A stretch of 64,000 nt of DNA from Hennigella sp045641165 (GCA_045641165.1 JAZUGL010000009.1:1-64000); one strand, 5' to 3'; positions 11,123-22,484 are shown, counted from the first letter of the stretch. Numbers and translations: made by a program. The notes: a model not told the origin generated them from the sequence alone.

Positions 11123-11908
11123 ATGGAAAAGATATTTTTATATGACACTCACACTCATACAAATATGAGTCCAATGTTAGAAGAACTTCCTAACATTATT
11201 GATATTTGTAAGAATAAAAATGTAATTTTTAATTGTGTTGGAACTTGCTTAGAAGATTCTAAGATTGCAGTTGAACAAGCAAAGAAATATAAAGGTCAAA
11301 TTTATGCCGCAATTGGCATCCATCCTGATAATTGCAAAGATATAAAAGATATAGAAAAATTAGAAGACCTTTATTTAAAAAATAAAGATGTGGTTGTTGC
11401 TTGGGGTGAAATTGGTTTAGACTATCACTATGAAAATGTTGACAAAGAAAAACAAACTTTGTTTTTTAAAAAACAACTAGAGTTGGTTAACAAATACAAT
11501 CTTCCAGTTTGCATTCATGTTAGAGATGCAGAAGATGATTGTTTAGAAATTTTAAAAATGGTTAAGAATCCTAAAAATGTTTGAATACACTGTTTTGCTA
11601 AAGGCCCAGAACTAGCAAAAAAATATATCCAATTAGGATATATGGTTTCAATTCCGGGCATTATCACATTTAAAAATGCTAAAGAATTAAATGAAGCAAT
11701 AAAAGTAATTCCTTTAGATAGAATGATGATTGAAACAGATGGTCCATGGTTGGCGCCTGTACCTATGAGGGGCAAAACAAATTATCCTCAATATGTTGAA
11801 TATGTTCTAGATGATATATCTAGAAAATTACAAATTAATAAAGAAGAATTGGCAAAAAAAATTATGGATAACTCCATAACTTTCTTTAACATTAGAGATA
11901 CTTTTTAA
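11123..11908 (+). CDS. tatD: TatD-family metal-dependent DNase
   Basis: A 261-residue TIM-barrel hydrolase. The metal site is shown by 'LYDTHTHTN' near the start, 'WGEIGLDYHYENVD', 'CIHVRDAEDD' and 'IHCFAKGPELAKK'; the last runs across a TGA-Trp at 11582-11584. 'METDGPWLAP'-type residues are present as MIETDGPWLAP. Family members are 3'-5' DNases linked to DNA repair and turnover. Length is usual for the family. It diverges from tRNA-Leu and its 3' end overlaps the convergent smpB end by 17 bases. Confidence 0.92.
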
Positions 11909-12326
11909 TTTCTCTTTGAGCAGCTTTTTTCTTTTTAGTTTCACGCTTGTCTTTAGCGTTTTTCCTTTTAGCTATAGCTATAGTTAATTTAATTTTGCCA
12001 TGATTGTAATGAATATTTAAAGGAATAACTGTTGCTTTATTCTTCTTAACATAGTTTTGAATTTTTAAAATTTCATTTTTATGTAATAAAAGTTTTCTAG
12101 TTCTAACTGCATCATCACCTTTTAAGTTAGATTGTTTTCATGGAGTAACATGCATATTAATAATGAATGCTTCATTATTTCTAAAAGTAATGAACGCTTC
12201 GTCTAAGTTTGCTTCAGCATTTAAAATTGATTTAACTTCAGCGCCTAATAAAGAAATTCCACATTCATATTTATCTTCTGTGGTGTAATTAAATAAAGCT
12301 TTCTTATTATTAATAAGTATTTTCAT
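11892..12326 (-). CDS. smpB: SsrA-binding protein SmpB
   Basis: A protein of 144 residues that brings tmRNA to stalled ribosomes (trans-translation). The start MKILINNKKALFNYTTEDKY, then 'YECGISLLGAEVKSI' and 'DEAFITFRNNEAFIINMHV', are typical SmpB. The C-terminal tail is basic (KRKNAKDKRETKKKKAA), as needed for the decoding centre. One TGA-Trp lies at 12135-12137. It follows rnr by 2 bases; smpB next to rnr is a common arrangement because RNase R degrades mRNA during tmRNA rescue. Confidence 0.95.
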
Positions 12327-12328
12327 AA

Positions 12329-14488
12329 CTATAGTCTCTTGACTAATGCAAAGTCAATCGCTCTTTCAGATAAATTAGCACCAATACATTTAACTTTAAC
12401 TTTAGTTCCTAAAGTAAAAATCTTGTTGGTTTGTTTGCCAACTAATTGATAATTCTTTTCATCATATGAATAGAAATCATCTTTTAGGTTGGTCAATCTA
12501 ATCATCCCTTCTATTGTATTTGGTAATTCCACAAAAACACCAAATTTAGTAACTCCAGATATTTTCCCATCAAATTCTTCGCCTATATGTTTCTTCATGT
12601 ATTGAGCAAACTTAAGAGCATTAACTGCTCTTTCTGTTTCAATAGCTCTTACTTCGCATTCGTTTGACTGCAAACAATATTCTTTTAATTGTTCTACAAC
12701 CTTATTTCTTTGTGAATCTGTATATGATTGTTTGTCAAACAATCACATTCAATAAATACGGTGAACTAATAAATCGGGATATCTTCTAATTGGGCTTGTA
12801 AAGTGTGTATAGTTTTTAGATGCTAGACCAAAGTGTCCAATATTTTGCACAGTATATTTAGCTTTTGCCATAGTTCTTAGCATTACAATGCTAACTAAGT
12901 CCATGTTTGGGTTATCTTTGTTATTGTCCATCCATCTAGCAAATTCCTTTGGTGTAGGTTCAAGTTCACCTGATGGTAATTTAAAGTTTAACTTTTTAGC
13001 TTCGACTTTAAACGTTTCAAGCCTTTCAGCTTTTGGTTTATCGTGTGTACGATAAACAAATGGTCAATCTCTCTTTTCAGCATAAATTGTTACAGCTTCA
13101 TTGGCAGCCACCATAAAATCTTCAATCATTTTTTGCGCTTCACCAGATTCTCTTAATTTAATTTCAATTGGCTCACATTTATCGTTTACGATAATTTTTG
13201 GCTCTGGAACTTCTAATTCAATGTAGCCTCTGTCATGTTTCATTTTGGTTAAAATTTTGTGCAACTTAAATGAATCATTTAACATTGTTTTTATTTCATT
13301 AGAATCTTTTTCCAAATTATCTTTTTTAGAAAAGAAATCATTAACTTCGTCGTAACTAAATCTTCTATGACTTTTGATAATTGAAGGATATACTTGTATA
13401 TCCTTAAAGTTACCTTTGTCATCAATAATCATCTCGCATGTTAAAGCTAATCTTTCAAGGTTTGGATTAAGTGAACATATGTCATCAGATAAGACATGAG
13501 GTAACATTGGTATAACTCTATCAACCAAATAAATTGAGCATCCTCTTTTAAGTGCTTCTTTGTCTAATGGACTATCTTTAGTCACATAGTGACTAACATC
13601 TGCTATTGATACATAAAGTTTAAACTCATGTTCATTAATTTGTTTTGTATAGATAGCATCGTCAAAGTCTTTTGATTCTTTTGGGTCAATAGTAACTATC
13701 TCTAACTTTGTTAGATCTTTTCTTAAGCTTTTTTGTTTATCGTCAATCTTAACAGACAAGCTATTTGCTTGGTCCAAAACTTCTTGTGGGTATTCTGGTT
13801 CAGAACCAAAATCATAAACTATAGATAGAATATCAGTCCCCACATCAGAGATGTGGCCGATAATTTTAGCTATTGAACATATTGCTTCCTTGTTGGTAAA
13901 TTTATCAACTTTAAATAAAAATTTGGTTCCGTTGGTTAATCCAGTCGTGTTTGCAAGCTTTACTGGCAAATACATTTTTTTATTATCGCATTCTACTTGA
14001 TAGTTAAAACCATCTGTTTTAAATAAACCAACATAATATCCTTTTTTGTGTTCTAGAACTTTAATAACTTTTGCATCTTTTAAAGTTTTAGTAGGATCTT
14101 CTGGTATTTTTAATAAAGCAAATTCAACCTTATCACCATCTAGTGCTCCACCTAAATTTGTTTTATGTACATAAAATTTGCTTTCTTCTTCACCTTCTAA
14201 AGTAATAAAACCAGCAAAAGTTGAGTTAATTGATATGTTCCCAACATAAATGTTGCTCATGTCAGCTTCAGCTTTTGGATAACCTAAAACTAATTTGCCA
14301 CTTCTTAAAACTCTAACTTGGCTTGTAGATTTTAAAAATTGAATATTTGCAAAGAAAACTTTTTTATTTACTTGTTCTACTTCTTTAGACAGTTTTTTTA
14401 AAATAATACCAACTGGTATTGGTCTTTTATTTTCTTTGGAAATAATTTCTAAAATTTGTCTAGAGTAATCTATCTTTTTGCTTTGCAT
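12329..14488 (-). CDS. rnr: Ribonuclease R
   Basis: A 719-residue processive 3'-5' exoribonuclease. An N-terminal winged-helix-like part and cold-shock domains come first, then the RNB catalytic domain 'TIDPKESKDFDDAIYTKQ' (acidic Mg residues) around residues 270-290, with 'LYVSIADVSHYV' and 'HFTSPIRRYPDLLVHR'. A C-terminal S1 domain contains 'GKISGVTKFGVFVELPN'. TGA-Trp codons sit at several sites. The usual C-terminal Lys-rich tail is absent, since the protein ends just after S1 (DFALVKRL). It lies between secG and smpB in one minus-strand run. Confidence 0.95.
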
Positions 14489-14490
14489 AA

Positions 14491-14724
14491 CTACTTAGGA
14501 ATGCATAACAATGCAATACCTAGTGCAATTAACACAAGCATTAATAAAAACATAATAATTTGTAAAATTTTTACAAATCCTCTGTCTTTTGTCTTTTTGA
14601 ATAGTTCAAGGTCTTGGCCTGCTTGAGCATTTAATCCTGCTCCAGTACCACTACCAGATAATAATAGCCCTACTATTAAAGCTATTCCACCAAACACAAA
14701 CATTACAATTGCAATAGGAGTCAT
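14491..14724 (-). CDS. secG: Preprotein translocase subunit SecG
   Basis: A 77-residue protein with two membrane helices (about 4-24 and 52-73) joined by a loop containing 'SGSGTGAGLNAQAGQD'. This is the normal SecG layout. It assists SecYE/SecA-driven protein export. It sits two bases upstream of rnr, a common secG-rnr-smpB order, which supports the call for such a short protein. Confidence 0.9.
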   Translation of the reverse strand: MTPIAIVMFVFGGIALIVGLLLSGSGTGAGLNAQAGQDLELFKKTKDRGFVKILQIIMFLLMLVLIALGIALLCIPK

Positions 14725-14747
14725 TATTATTTCTGTTCCTTATTTTC

Positions 14748-15452
14748 TTACTTATTATACTTGCTCTTAGCAAAATAAGTCCCGTTATTGTCTGATATAT
14801 ATTGCTTTAGGTGCTTTATCAAAATAGGAAATTGTTCTTTATATTCATCCATCTTTTCATATTCATCTTTAAAAAGATGATAGATAAGTTTGCAAAAACG
14901 CAAATCATATTCTACACCACCATATTTTTCAAAACATTGGCCACATAATAAACCGTGTTTTTCAAAAGAAAAGGTTTTAATGTGGTGGTTATGACATACT
15001 ACACAATCAGTTACATGTAAATCTATTCCTGTTAGCTTACAATAATTTCTTAAAATTATTAGTTCAGCTTTAGCATCATTGATAGTGTCATCTAATGCAT
15101 ATGCTCTCATCTTTTTATAAAATTCATAATTCTTTTTGTTTGGATAAATTAGCTGGTTGGTTAATGAGTTGAGAGCAATTAGACTTTGTCTAAAGTTTGG
15201 TCATTCAACCTTATCAATAGCATTAATCTTCATTAATTTAGAAACTTTGTCTTCACCACGAGCAAGGAAAAATTGAAATTCACAAAAATTTCCTAAATCC
15301 ATATTTCTGGCATTGTGGCTTTCAATCTTTTTTGTTCCTTTTGCTAAGCAAACAAATTTATTTCCATATTCATTTATAAAAGTAATGATTTCATCAAATG
15401 TTTGAAAGTCATTCTTGGCTATTAAATATCCTTTTGTTATTGTCTCACTCAT
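14748..15452 (-). CDS. recO: DNA repair protein RecO
   Basis: A 234-residue protein with an N-terminal OB-like part (TKGYLIAKNDFQTFDEIITF, CLAKGTKKIESHNA) and a C-terminal helical part with a zinc-type cluster (VTDCVVCHNHH ... LLCGQCFEKYGG). This fits RecO, which helps RecR load RecA on SSB-coated gaps. RecR is present at 18411-19010. One TGA-Trp lies at 15198-15200. It starts one base from the era stop. Confidence 0.88.
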
Positions 15453-15453
15453 T

Positions 15454-16341
15454 TTATTTTTTAAAATAACCTAACGATTCTAAAACGGTTTCATCGTTTC
15501 TTCAATCTTGTTTAACTTTAACAAATAGTTTTAAAACTATTTTGCAATCAAATATCTTTAATAATTCTAGTCTTGCTTTGGTTCCAATAAGTTTAATCAT
15601 TTTACCACCAGAACCAATTACGATTGGTTTTTGGCTTTCTTTTTCAACAATTATGCTTGCGTCAATAAAAAATGTGTTTTTCTCTTTATCTCATTTTTTG
15701 TTACCAACCGTTACTGCAATAGCATGAGGCACTTCTTGTTTAAGGTTATATAGAGCTTGTTCTCTTATGATTTCTTTAATCATAAATTCATCATTTTCAT
15801 TAATATCTAAGTCAATTGTATTGCCGCTAGGTGTTAAATCATATATGTATGAAACAACATTATTAATGTCTTGTTTGCTATTGTTGCTTATAAACATATG
15901 TTTAGTTTTTTCTAAACCATACATTTCTAGTTTTCTAACTAAGTTAACATCGCCAGCTAAATCTTTTTTAGTAAATAACACTAGTAAATCTTTTATCTTG
16001 TAGGAATTGATTACATCAATTAGAATCTTATTCTCTTCAATTTGATCTTTACAAGCATCTATTAATAGAAGAACAATATCAGATTGCTTAAAAGTTTGTT
16101 TCACTTGAGAGTTTAGAAAACTATCAAGTTTATTCTTTGGTTTGTGAAAACCGGGTGTATCACAAAACAAAATTTTAATTCGTTTGTCTTGATAAATGGC
16201 TTTAATTTGGTTTCTTGTTGTTTGTGGTTTATAGCTAGTTATAGCTACTTTTTTATTTAAAACATTATTTAGGAATGTGGATTTACCAGCGTTTGGCAAA
16301 CCAACTATGCAAACTGTACATTGTTTAGTCATATTAGACAA
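15454..16341 (-). CDS. era: GTPase Era
   Basis: A 295-residue GTPase that binds the 3' end of 16S rRNA during 30S assembly. G1 is GLPNAGKST, G3 is DTPG (CDTPGFHKPKN) and G4 is TKKD. A C-terminal KH domain contains 'VIGSGGKMIKLIGTKARLEL'. TGA-Trp codons are present. The start overlaps the end of the diacylglycerol-kinase gene by 8 bases. The neighbours ybeY, dgkA, era and recO form a standard Firmicute cluster. Confidence 0.95.
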
Positions 16342-16741
16342 TAACTTGAAGAACTCTTAAAAGAGCCATTATTAAAATTGTTAAGCTAGAGATGATTGCC
16401 ATAACACTTAAAACTAGTGCGGCTCCAGCAGATATGTCTTTTATCTTTTTAGCATTGTAGCTAAACTTGAACGAAACCATGTCTACTAGATTTTCAATAG
16501 CAGTATTTAAAAGTTCAACACCGATTAGTAGCAGCATAGAGATTATTAAAATAATCCAGTCGTAATAATACATTCCTTCATGTAAAATTCCACCAACAAC
16601 CAAAACAACAGCGGTACATATAAAATGTACTACTAATGATAGTTCTTCTCTTAAAGCAGAACCAATGCCTCTAAAGGCATAAGCAAACTTCCTAAAGAAT
16701 GCTCCTTTTTGTTTTCGTTTTGTTACACTTGGTGTTGACAT
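16334..16741 (-). CDS. dgkA: Diacylglycerol/undecaprenol kinase family membrane protein
   Basis: A 135-residue protein with three membrane helices and the DgkA signature 'GVELLNTAIENLVD', preceded by 'FAYAFRGIGSALREE'. The family phosphorylates diacylglycerol or undecaprenol at the membrane. In an organism without a wall the lipid-recycling role on diacylglycerol is more likely, but that is inference. It lies between ybeY and era, as in many Firmicutes. Confidence 0.92.
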   Translation of the reverse strand: MSTPSVTKRKQKGAFFRKFAYAFRGIGSALREELSLVVHFICTAVVLVVGGILHEGMYYYDWIILIISMLLLIGVELLNTAIENLVDMVSFKFSYNAKKIKDISAGAALVLSVMAIISSLTILIMALLRVLQVIV

Positions 16742-16743
16742 AT

Positions 16744-17196
16744 TTATTTAATTATATATTTACTAGTTATTTGTGCTTTGTTAATTATTCTATTAGTTAA
16801 AGCATTTAATGCTTTAGTTTGTTTTTTTGTTTTATGATCGTAGCCTAATAAATGTAATAGCCCGTGTGTGAATAAGAATATTAATTCACGTTGTAAGCTG
16901 TGTTCATATAGTTTAGCTTGTTGTTTTGCTTTTTCTATACATATGTATATTTCTCCAAGAAGAGAAATATGAACATTACCATTATCTCTATTAGCAAAGC
17001 TAAGAACATCTGTTGGTTTATTTATGTTTCTATATTTTTTATTGAGCGCGCGTATCTTGTTTAAGTGCACGATGTTGACATCAAATTCAAGATTGCTAGA
17101 TAGTTTTAGTTGTTTGTTTGTCGAAACACAAATGGCATTAAATGCCTTTTTTATGCCTTGCAAACGCAAATTACCATATAACCTATATCTAATCAT
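16744..17196 (-). CDS. ybeY: Endoribonuclease YbeY
   Basis: A 150-residue metal-dependent RNase that acts in 16S rRNA 3' end maturation and ribosome quality control. The zinc motif HGLLHLLGYDH (residues about 111-121) is complete, and 'NKPTDVLSF' precedes it. It shares one base with rsmI (TAATG at 17196) and is followed within 2 bases by dgkA. Confidence 0.95.
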   Translation of the reverse strand: MIRYRLYGNLRLQGIKKAFNAICVSTNKQLKLSSNLEFDVNIVHLNKIRALNKKYRNINKPTDVLSFANRDNGNVHISLLGEIYICIEKAKQQAKLYEHSLQRELIFLFTHGLLHLLGYDHKTKKQTKALNALTNRIINKAQITSKYIIK

Positions 17197-18044
17197 TACT
17201 TAACCTTTTTGTTGGCAACCACGGCGTTGTAAATTAAAGATGCTTGAACACCACTTGTGATAGAAACTTCTTTGCAAGCTTTTTTTAAATTTAAACCATT
17301 TTTAACCATTTGGTTAACTTCTTTAATAAGATCTTTTAGATTGTAATCGTGTTTTTTTACTTGTTGTTTGTTAACAACAATAACAAACTCTCCTCTTTCA
17401 TCAATCTCATTTATGATTTCATCATATCTGCCACGATAAATTGTTTCGTTAAGTTTTGTTAACTCACGACAAACTACTATATATGGATCATTAAAAATAT
17501 CTTTAATATCTTTTAGTGATTCTTTTATACGATAAACAGATTCAAAGAAAATAATGGGCACGTTAATATTTATTAGTTGTTTAAGTCTTTCTTTTCTTTG
17601 ACTACCACTATGTGGTAAAAAGCCATTAAAGTAAAAGTTGTTTAAATTTAAACCAGACGCAACAGCTGAGTGAATAATAGAACTTGGTCCGTTTAACACT
17701 TCAACAGCAATACCTTGTTCATAGCACTTATTAACAAGTGCATATCCTGGGTCTGAAACGCATGGATAACCAGCGTCAGAAACTAAAATAGTTTTTTTGT
17801 TTTTAATTTTATTAAGTGCTAAGTCAACTTTTTGTTTTTCATTAAATTTTTGGTAACTAATTAATTCTTTGTTATGAATGTCTAACTTAGCAAGTAACTT
17901 ACTAGTTACTCTTGTGTCTTCACATAAAATGCACTCGCATTCCTTTAGAGCTTTTATTGCTCTAAAAGTTAATTCCTCCAGGTTTCCTATCGGTGTAGCC
18001 AAAATTTGTAATTTCAGTTTTGCTTGAGCGACTTTAACTAGCAT
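17196..18044 (-). CDS. rsmI: 16S rRNA (cytidine1402-2'-O)-methyltransferase
   Basis: A 282-residue SAM-dependent methyltransferase of the RsmI (YraL) type. 'ILATPIGNLEELTFRAI' and 'LVSDAGYPCVSDPGYALV' are the characteristic motifs, with 'VLNGPSSIIHSAVASGL' after them. It methylates C1402 of 16S rRNA at the decoding site. It is the first gene of the rsmI-ybeY-dgkA-era-recO run. The divergent ybaB gene starts 61 bases away. Confidence 0.94.
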   Translation of the reverse strand: MLVKVAQAKLKLQILATPIGNLEELTFRAIKALKECECILCEDTRVTSKLLAKLDIHNKELISYQKFNEKQKVDLALNKIKNKKTILVSDAGYPCVSDPGYALVNKCYEQGIAVEVLNGPSSIIHSAVASGLNLNNFYFNGFLPHSGSQRKERLKQLININVPIIFFESVYRIKESLKDIKDIFNDPYIVVCRELTKLNETIYRGRYDEIINEIDERGEFVIVVNKQQVKKHDYNLKDLIKEVNQMVKNGLNLKKACKEVSITSGVQASLIYNAVVANKKVK

Positions 18045-18105
18045 AACATTTAATATTATTTTATAATATTAACACTATAAATTATTAAATATTGGAGCCT
18101 TATAT

Positions 18106-18411
18106 ATGAACTTTCAAGCAATGGCTGCTCAAGCTCAAAAACTTCAAAAAGAGATTCAAAAAAAGCAAGAGGAATTCTATAAAAAAGAATTCGAGGTTGA
18201 TTATAAGAACGGCTCTATAGTTATTACTATACTAGGTGATGGAACAATTAAAGGAATGAAAATTAATCCTACTTTAATTGATCCAAAGGATCCTATTATG
18301 CTTGAGGAAATGGTTTCTGAAGCTGTAAATAATGCTACTACTTTAGTAAAAGAACAATTAGATGAAATAACTAACTCTATGATGCCTTCAGGCATGGGTG
18401 GTTTGTTTTAA
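18106..18411 (+). CDS. YbaB/EbfC nucleoid-associated protein
   Basis: A 101-residue protein starting MNFQAMAAQAQKLQKEIQKK, with the YbaB alpha/beta core (KNGSIVITILGDGTIKGMKI, PIMLEEMVSEAVNNA) and a glycine-rich end MPSGMGGLF. It is a small DNA-binding dimer. It shares one base with recR (TAATG at 18411), the classical ybaB-recR pair. Confidence 0.94.
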   Translation: MNFQAMAAQAQKLQKEIQKKQEEFYKKEFEVDYKNGSIVITILGDGTIKGMKINPTLIDPKDPIMLEEMVSEAVNNATTLVKEQLDEITNSMMPSGMGGLF

Positions 18412-19010
18412 TGAAACCAAGAGAATTTGAATATCTTGTTGATGCAATCAAATCTCTTCCGTCTATAGGTGCTAAGGCGGCAGAACGGATAGCTTTTTAT
18501 TTAATAAAACAAGATGATAAATACATCCATGAGTTTGTCGATAGAATAACTAAGGCTAAGGCTAATATCCACTATTGCAAACAATGCGGTAACTTTGCTG
18601 TCGATGAACTTTGTCCTATATGTGCTAATAATGCTAGAGACAATGCAAAACTTTGCATTGTTAACACCATTGATGAACTGAATAAAATAGAATCTACTGG
18701 ATGTTTTGATGGTATTTATTTTGTTTTGAACGACGAAATTAACATCAAGACAAAAACCAACCTAGATTCTGGAATCATTAATAAATTAATGAACTATTGT
18801 TTAAAAAAGAACTTCAAAGAAGTTATTATTGCAACCAACTTTACAATTAATGGTGAAGCAACAAATATTTATTTAAATAAATTAATCAAGTCTGTTCTTC
18901 CTAGTTGTATTACATACAAGCTTGCTATAGGTTTGCCGGTTAATTCTGCTCTTGACTATGCAGATGAATACACTTTAAAGTATGCTTTAAAGAACAAGAC
19001 TAGAATTTAA
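18411..19010 (+). CDS. recR: Recombination protein RecR
   Basis: A 199-residue RecFOR-pathway protein. An HhH region (KSLPSIGAKAAERIAFYL) is followed by a four-Cys zinc element (CKQCGNFAVDELCPIC) and a Toprim domain (LCIVNTIDEL and later residues). Family length is near 200, so it is complete. It works with RecO encoded at 14748-15452. Confidence 0.95.
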   Translation: MKPREFEYLVDAIKSLPSIGAKAAERIAFYLIKQDDKYIHEFVDRITKAKANIHYCKQCGNFAVDELCPICANNARDNAKLCIVNTIDELNKIESTGCFDGIYFVLNDEINIKTKTNLDSGIINKLMNYCLKKNFKEVIIATNFTINGEATNIYLNKLIKSVLPSCITYKLAIGLPVNSALDYADEYTLKYALKNKTRI

Positions 19011-19012
19011 AA

Positions 19013-19088
19013 AGCACCACACACACGCTTTAACTTAGTGCTGCTCTATTTCTAGCCTGACACGATTTGTACCACGTGTTGTGATGCT
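19013..19088 (-). ncRNA. ffs: Signal recognition particle RNA (4.5S type)
   Basis: The minus strand of the recR-dnaG gap reads as an SRP RNA of about 76 bases. The conserved domain IV is GTCAGG-CTAGAAATAG-AGCAGC, with a GAAA tetraloop on a 3-base stem and the Ffh-binding internal loop. The ends pair (AGCATCACA...ACACG with CGTGTGTGTGGTGCT), and a T run follows the 3' end. A TATAAT lies just upstream of the 5' end, within the last bases before dnaG's stop. The exact ends are estimated to about 2-3 bases. Confidence 0.88.
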
Positions 19089-19101
19089 TAAATATTATAT
19101 A

Positions 19102-21015
19102 TTATTTGGAAAACCTATGAGCTTTGCTACTAGCAAACTCTCTAATGTCTTGTCTAATTTTATTTAAGCTTATTTCTAATTTCTTTTTTTCTGCATCTGA
19201 TAATTTAGAATTATTAAGTTGTTTTAATATTCTGTTCTTTTCAATGACATTACAATAGTAATCGATGTGTTGTATTTGAATCTTAACACTAGACTTGCTT
19301 ATCTTTAAAGGTAAATTACTTGATAATCTTACCTTTTGCTCGTCAACTAATTTTATTAGTGCTTTGGAACCTGCATCAGAAATCTTTTTGTTTTGAAACA
19401 ATTGCACAATTGTTTTTTCTACAATGTCTAGATGTTGTTTTTCATCAAGACTTTCTAAAGAAAGTGTTTTTATTAAATATAAATAATCATTAATGATTGG
19501 GTGATTACTTTCTTTGTGAACTAAGTTATCATAAACTGTTTCAGCTAAAGATGGTTGATAAACAACTGATTTCATCAAGTTGTTGAACGCATCAATTAAA
19601 TTTTTGTAAATTGGATCTTTAATACTTGGCTTAGGAGTTTTGGTTTTGTTTCAGTCATAGTTTCTATTAGCTACAAACCTATTAGAACTTATTCTTCTAT
19701 AAGAAGAGTTTATGTCTTCTAAATCTAGGTTTGTAAGTTTAGCGATTAGAGTGGAATATTGCTTTCATTGTAATGGATTACCAAACTTGCTTATCAAAGC
19801 TAATACTTCTTCAACTAATGAATTGATGTTTGTGGTGTTAATGTTTACTAATCTTTTACTAATATAGTAAGAAATGAAATTTTGTTTGTTTGGGTCAAGC
19901 AATAAGTCCAAAACTTTTTGTTTAGATTCTTTTACCATAATTTCATTAACATCTTTATATTTGGTGTTGTTATTAACTACAACCACATTCAAACCCGTTT
20001 TCAAAAATTGCAAACCATTAGTAATGGTGCTTTTAGCACCAGCTTCATCATTATCAAATCATAAAACTATATTTTTAATAAATCCAGAATTGGAAATCAT
20101 CTTAATGTGGTTTTGTGTTAGAGCTGTTCCCATTAAAGCAACTGCACCAAACTTTGTTTCATCCATACCTGATTCGTATAAAGAAATTAGATCAATGTTT
20201 CCCTCTAACACTATTAGTGTTTCTGGTTTGTCCATAAACACTCTATCCATGTTATATAAAGTGTTTGATTTGCTAAACAAACTTGTTTCTCTTGAACTTA
20301 AATACTTAAGTTCAGAATTTAAATTCATGTCTCTAGCAATAAAGCCGGTGATAAAACCGTTTTTGTCTTTAATTGGAAAAGTAATTCTGTTGTAAAAATA
20401 ATCAGTTACTTCAAAAGTCTTTTCATTAATGTTTATTAATGAAGTCTTTAATAAATCATCTTCATTTCATTGAGCGTTAGGGTTTACATTTTTATTAGCA
20501 AGCAAATCATAACAAATTTGTTTTTCATTGTTTTTGCCGCAAAAACCTATTTCAAATTTTTTAATAATTTCTGGTGATAGCCTCCTATCAAGAAGATATT
20601 GTAAATACTTCTTGTTGTCGTCATCAAATAATAATTGTTTGAATAATTCATTAGCTTCTGAGTTAAGAGTAAATAATCTTCAGTTTGTTTGAGAATAGTT
20701 TTTATTTTGTCTGTTAAAGTATTCATTAACAGCATCTTGACTAAAACCAGCTAACTTAGCGGCTTCTTTTATGGCTTCGCCATAAGATATCTTTTTATAA
20801 CGTTGCAAAAAGGTAATAACGTTTCCACTAGCGCCGCATGAGAAACATTTAAAAATCTTTTTCTTGGGTGAAACAGACATTGAAGGGTTTGAGTCAGGAT
20901 GAAAAGGACATAAACCAAAATAGTTGGCACCAGATTTATGTAAAGATACAAACTTGCCAATGATATCTACGATATCTGCCCTATTAATAATTTCTTCAAC
21001 TAAGTTCATTGCCAT
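19102..21015 (-). CDS. dnaG: DNA primase DnaG
   Basis: A 637-residue primase. The N-terminal CHC2 zinc finger uses C36, H39, C57 and C60 (LCPFHPD ... FKCFSCGASG). Toprim catalytic residues appear in 'LIVLEGNIDLISL' (EGxxD) and in 'NIVLWFDNDEAG', which contains a TGA-Trp and the DxD. The C-terminal helicase-binding part is divergent. It begins 14 bases after the glyS stop, a frequent glyS-dnaG pairing. No rpoD follows; the SRP RNA does. An internal ATG at codon 3 is a possible alternative start. Confidence 0.94.
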
Positions 21016-21029
21016 AGGTCTTCATTTAG

Positions 21030-22403
21030 TTATCTACATAAAAATTTGAAAATGTCAGAAATTTTTATTCTTTCTTGTTTCATTGTGTCTCTATTTCTAA
21101 TAGTTACACAATTATCTTTTAGACTGTCAAAGTCATATGTAATACAGTAATAAGTACCGATTGCATCTTGTCTTCTGTATCTTTTACCTATAGAACCAGT
21201 TGTATCATATACAGCAGGTATGTGATGTGCAATTAAACTATCAAAAACTTTTTTAGCTTCATTGTTTAGTTTAGGACTTAATGGTAATACAGCAGCCTTG
21301 TATGGACAAAGATTGTAATCTAATGTTAATACTTCTCTAGTTTCACCATCTTTAAGATTTTCAATCTTATAGTTGTCACAAATAATAGCATAGAAAAGTC
21401 TTTCTACACCAACTGATGGTTCTATAACAAATGGAATAAACCTTTTGTTTGTTTCAGGATCAAGATATGCTAGTGTTGAACCAGAAATATTTTCATGATT
21501 TTTCAAATCAAAGTCTGTTCTATTAGCTAAACCTCATAATTCTGCTCAACCGTGTGGGAAGTTATATTGAAAGTCAACTGTTCTAGCAGAATAGTGACTT
21601 AATTCATCTTTGTCGTGTTCTCTTAATTTAATGTTTCCACTTTTAAGTTTCAAAACATTGGTTAAGAAATTTCGGATAGACTTAACATATTCTTCAAATT
21701 TTTCTGCTGCTTTGTTTGGATAAACAAAGTGTTCTATTTCCATTTGTTCAAACTCTCTAGTTCTAAAAATAAAGTTTCCTGGTGTAATCTCATTTCTAAA
21801 AGCTTTTCCAATTTGGCCAACACCAAAAGGAACTTTTAATCTTAATGCTCTTTGAATATTAGCAAAGTTAATAAAAATACCTTGGGCTGTTTCTGGTCTT
21901 AAATACAATTGGTTGCTTTTATCTTCGATAACAGATTGAGATGTTTTAAACATTAAATTAAAACTTCTAATGTTTGTTCAATCAAATTTACCACAATTAG
22001 GACATTTAATTTTTTTATCTTTAATTATTTTTAATAGTTCATCTTGTGATGTATTTTCAGATATCTTAATATCTGGATATTGTGCTTCAATAAGTTTATC
22101 GGCTCTAAATCTTTGTTTACATGATTTGCAATCAATTAATGGGTCAGCAAAATTAGTAAGATGTCCAGAAGCTTTTCAAACAGAAGGATTTAAAAGTATA
22201 GATGAATCTAAGCCAACCATTGATGGTTGAGAAGTAATAAAGTAATTTCATCATAAAGATTTAATGTTATTTTTTAAGGCAACACCTAGTGGTCCATAGT
22301 CTCAAGCGTTAGCTAGACCACCATATATTTCAGAACTAGCAAAAACAAAACCATAGTTTTTAAGATAATTTACAATTGTTGTTTGATCAAGTTTATTTGC
22401 CAT
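21030..22403 (-). CDS. glyS: Glycyl-tRNA synthetase (dimeric class II type)
   Basis: A 457-residue alpha2-type enzyme. Motif 2 lies in 'GKAFRNEITPGNFIFRTREF', preceded by 'YLRPETAQGIFINF'. Motif 3 is 'VIEPSVGVERLFYAI'. A zinc insertion uses CKSC and CPNCG. The C-terminal anticodon-binding domain contains 'YDTTGSIGKRYRRQDAIGT'. Multiple TGA-Trp codons occur. A promoter would lie in 22404-22441, just past the terminator of the upstream membrane gene. Confidence 0.95.
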
Positions 22404-22441
22404 ATTGTAATAATTATAAAAATAATAATATAAAAGAAAAT

Positions 22442-22468
22442 AAAAAAAGAGACATAGTCTCTTTTTTT
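22442..22468. terminator. Bidirectional intrinsic terminator
   Basis: Perfect 12-base inverted repeat AAAAAAAGAGAC / GTCTCTTTTTTT with the 3-base loop ATA. It ends the minus-strand membrane protein gene upstream of glyS. The A and T arms would also work in the other orientation. Confidence 0.88.
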
Positions 22469-22484
22469 ATCTCACTACAGTGAA

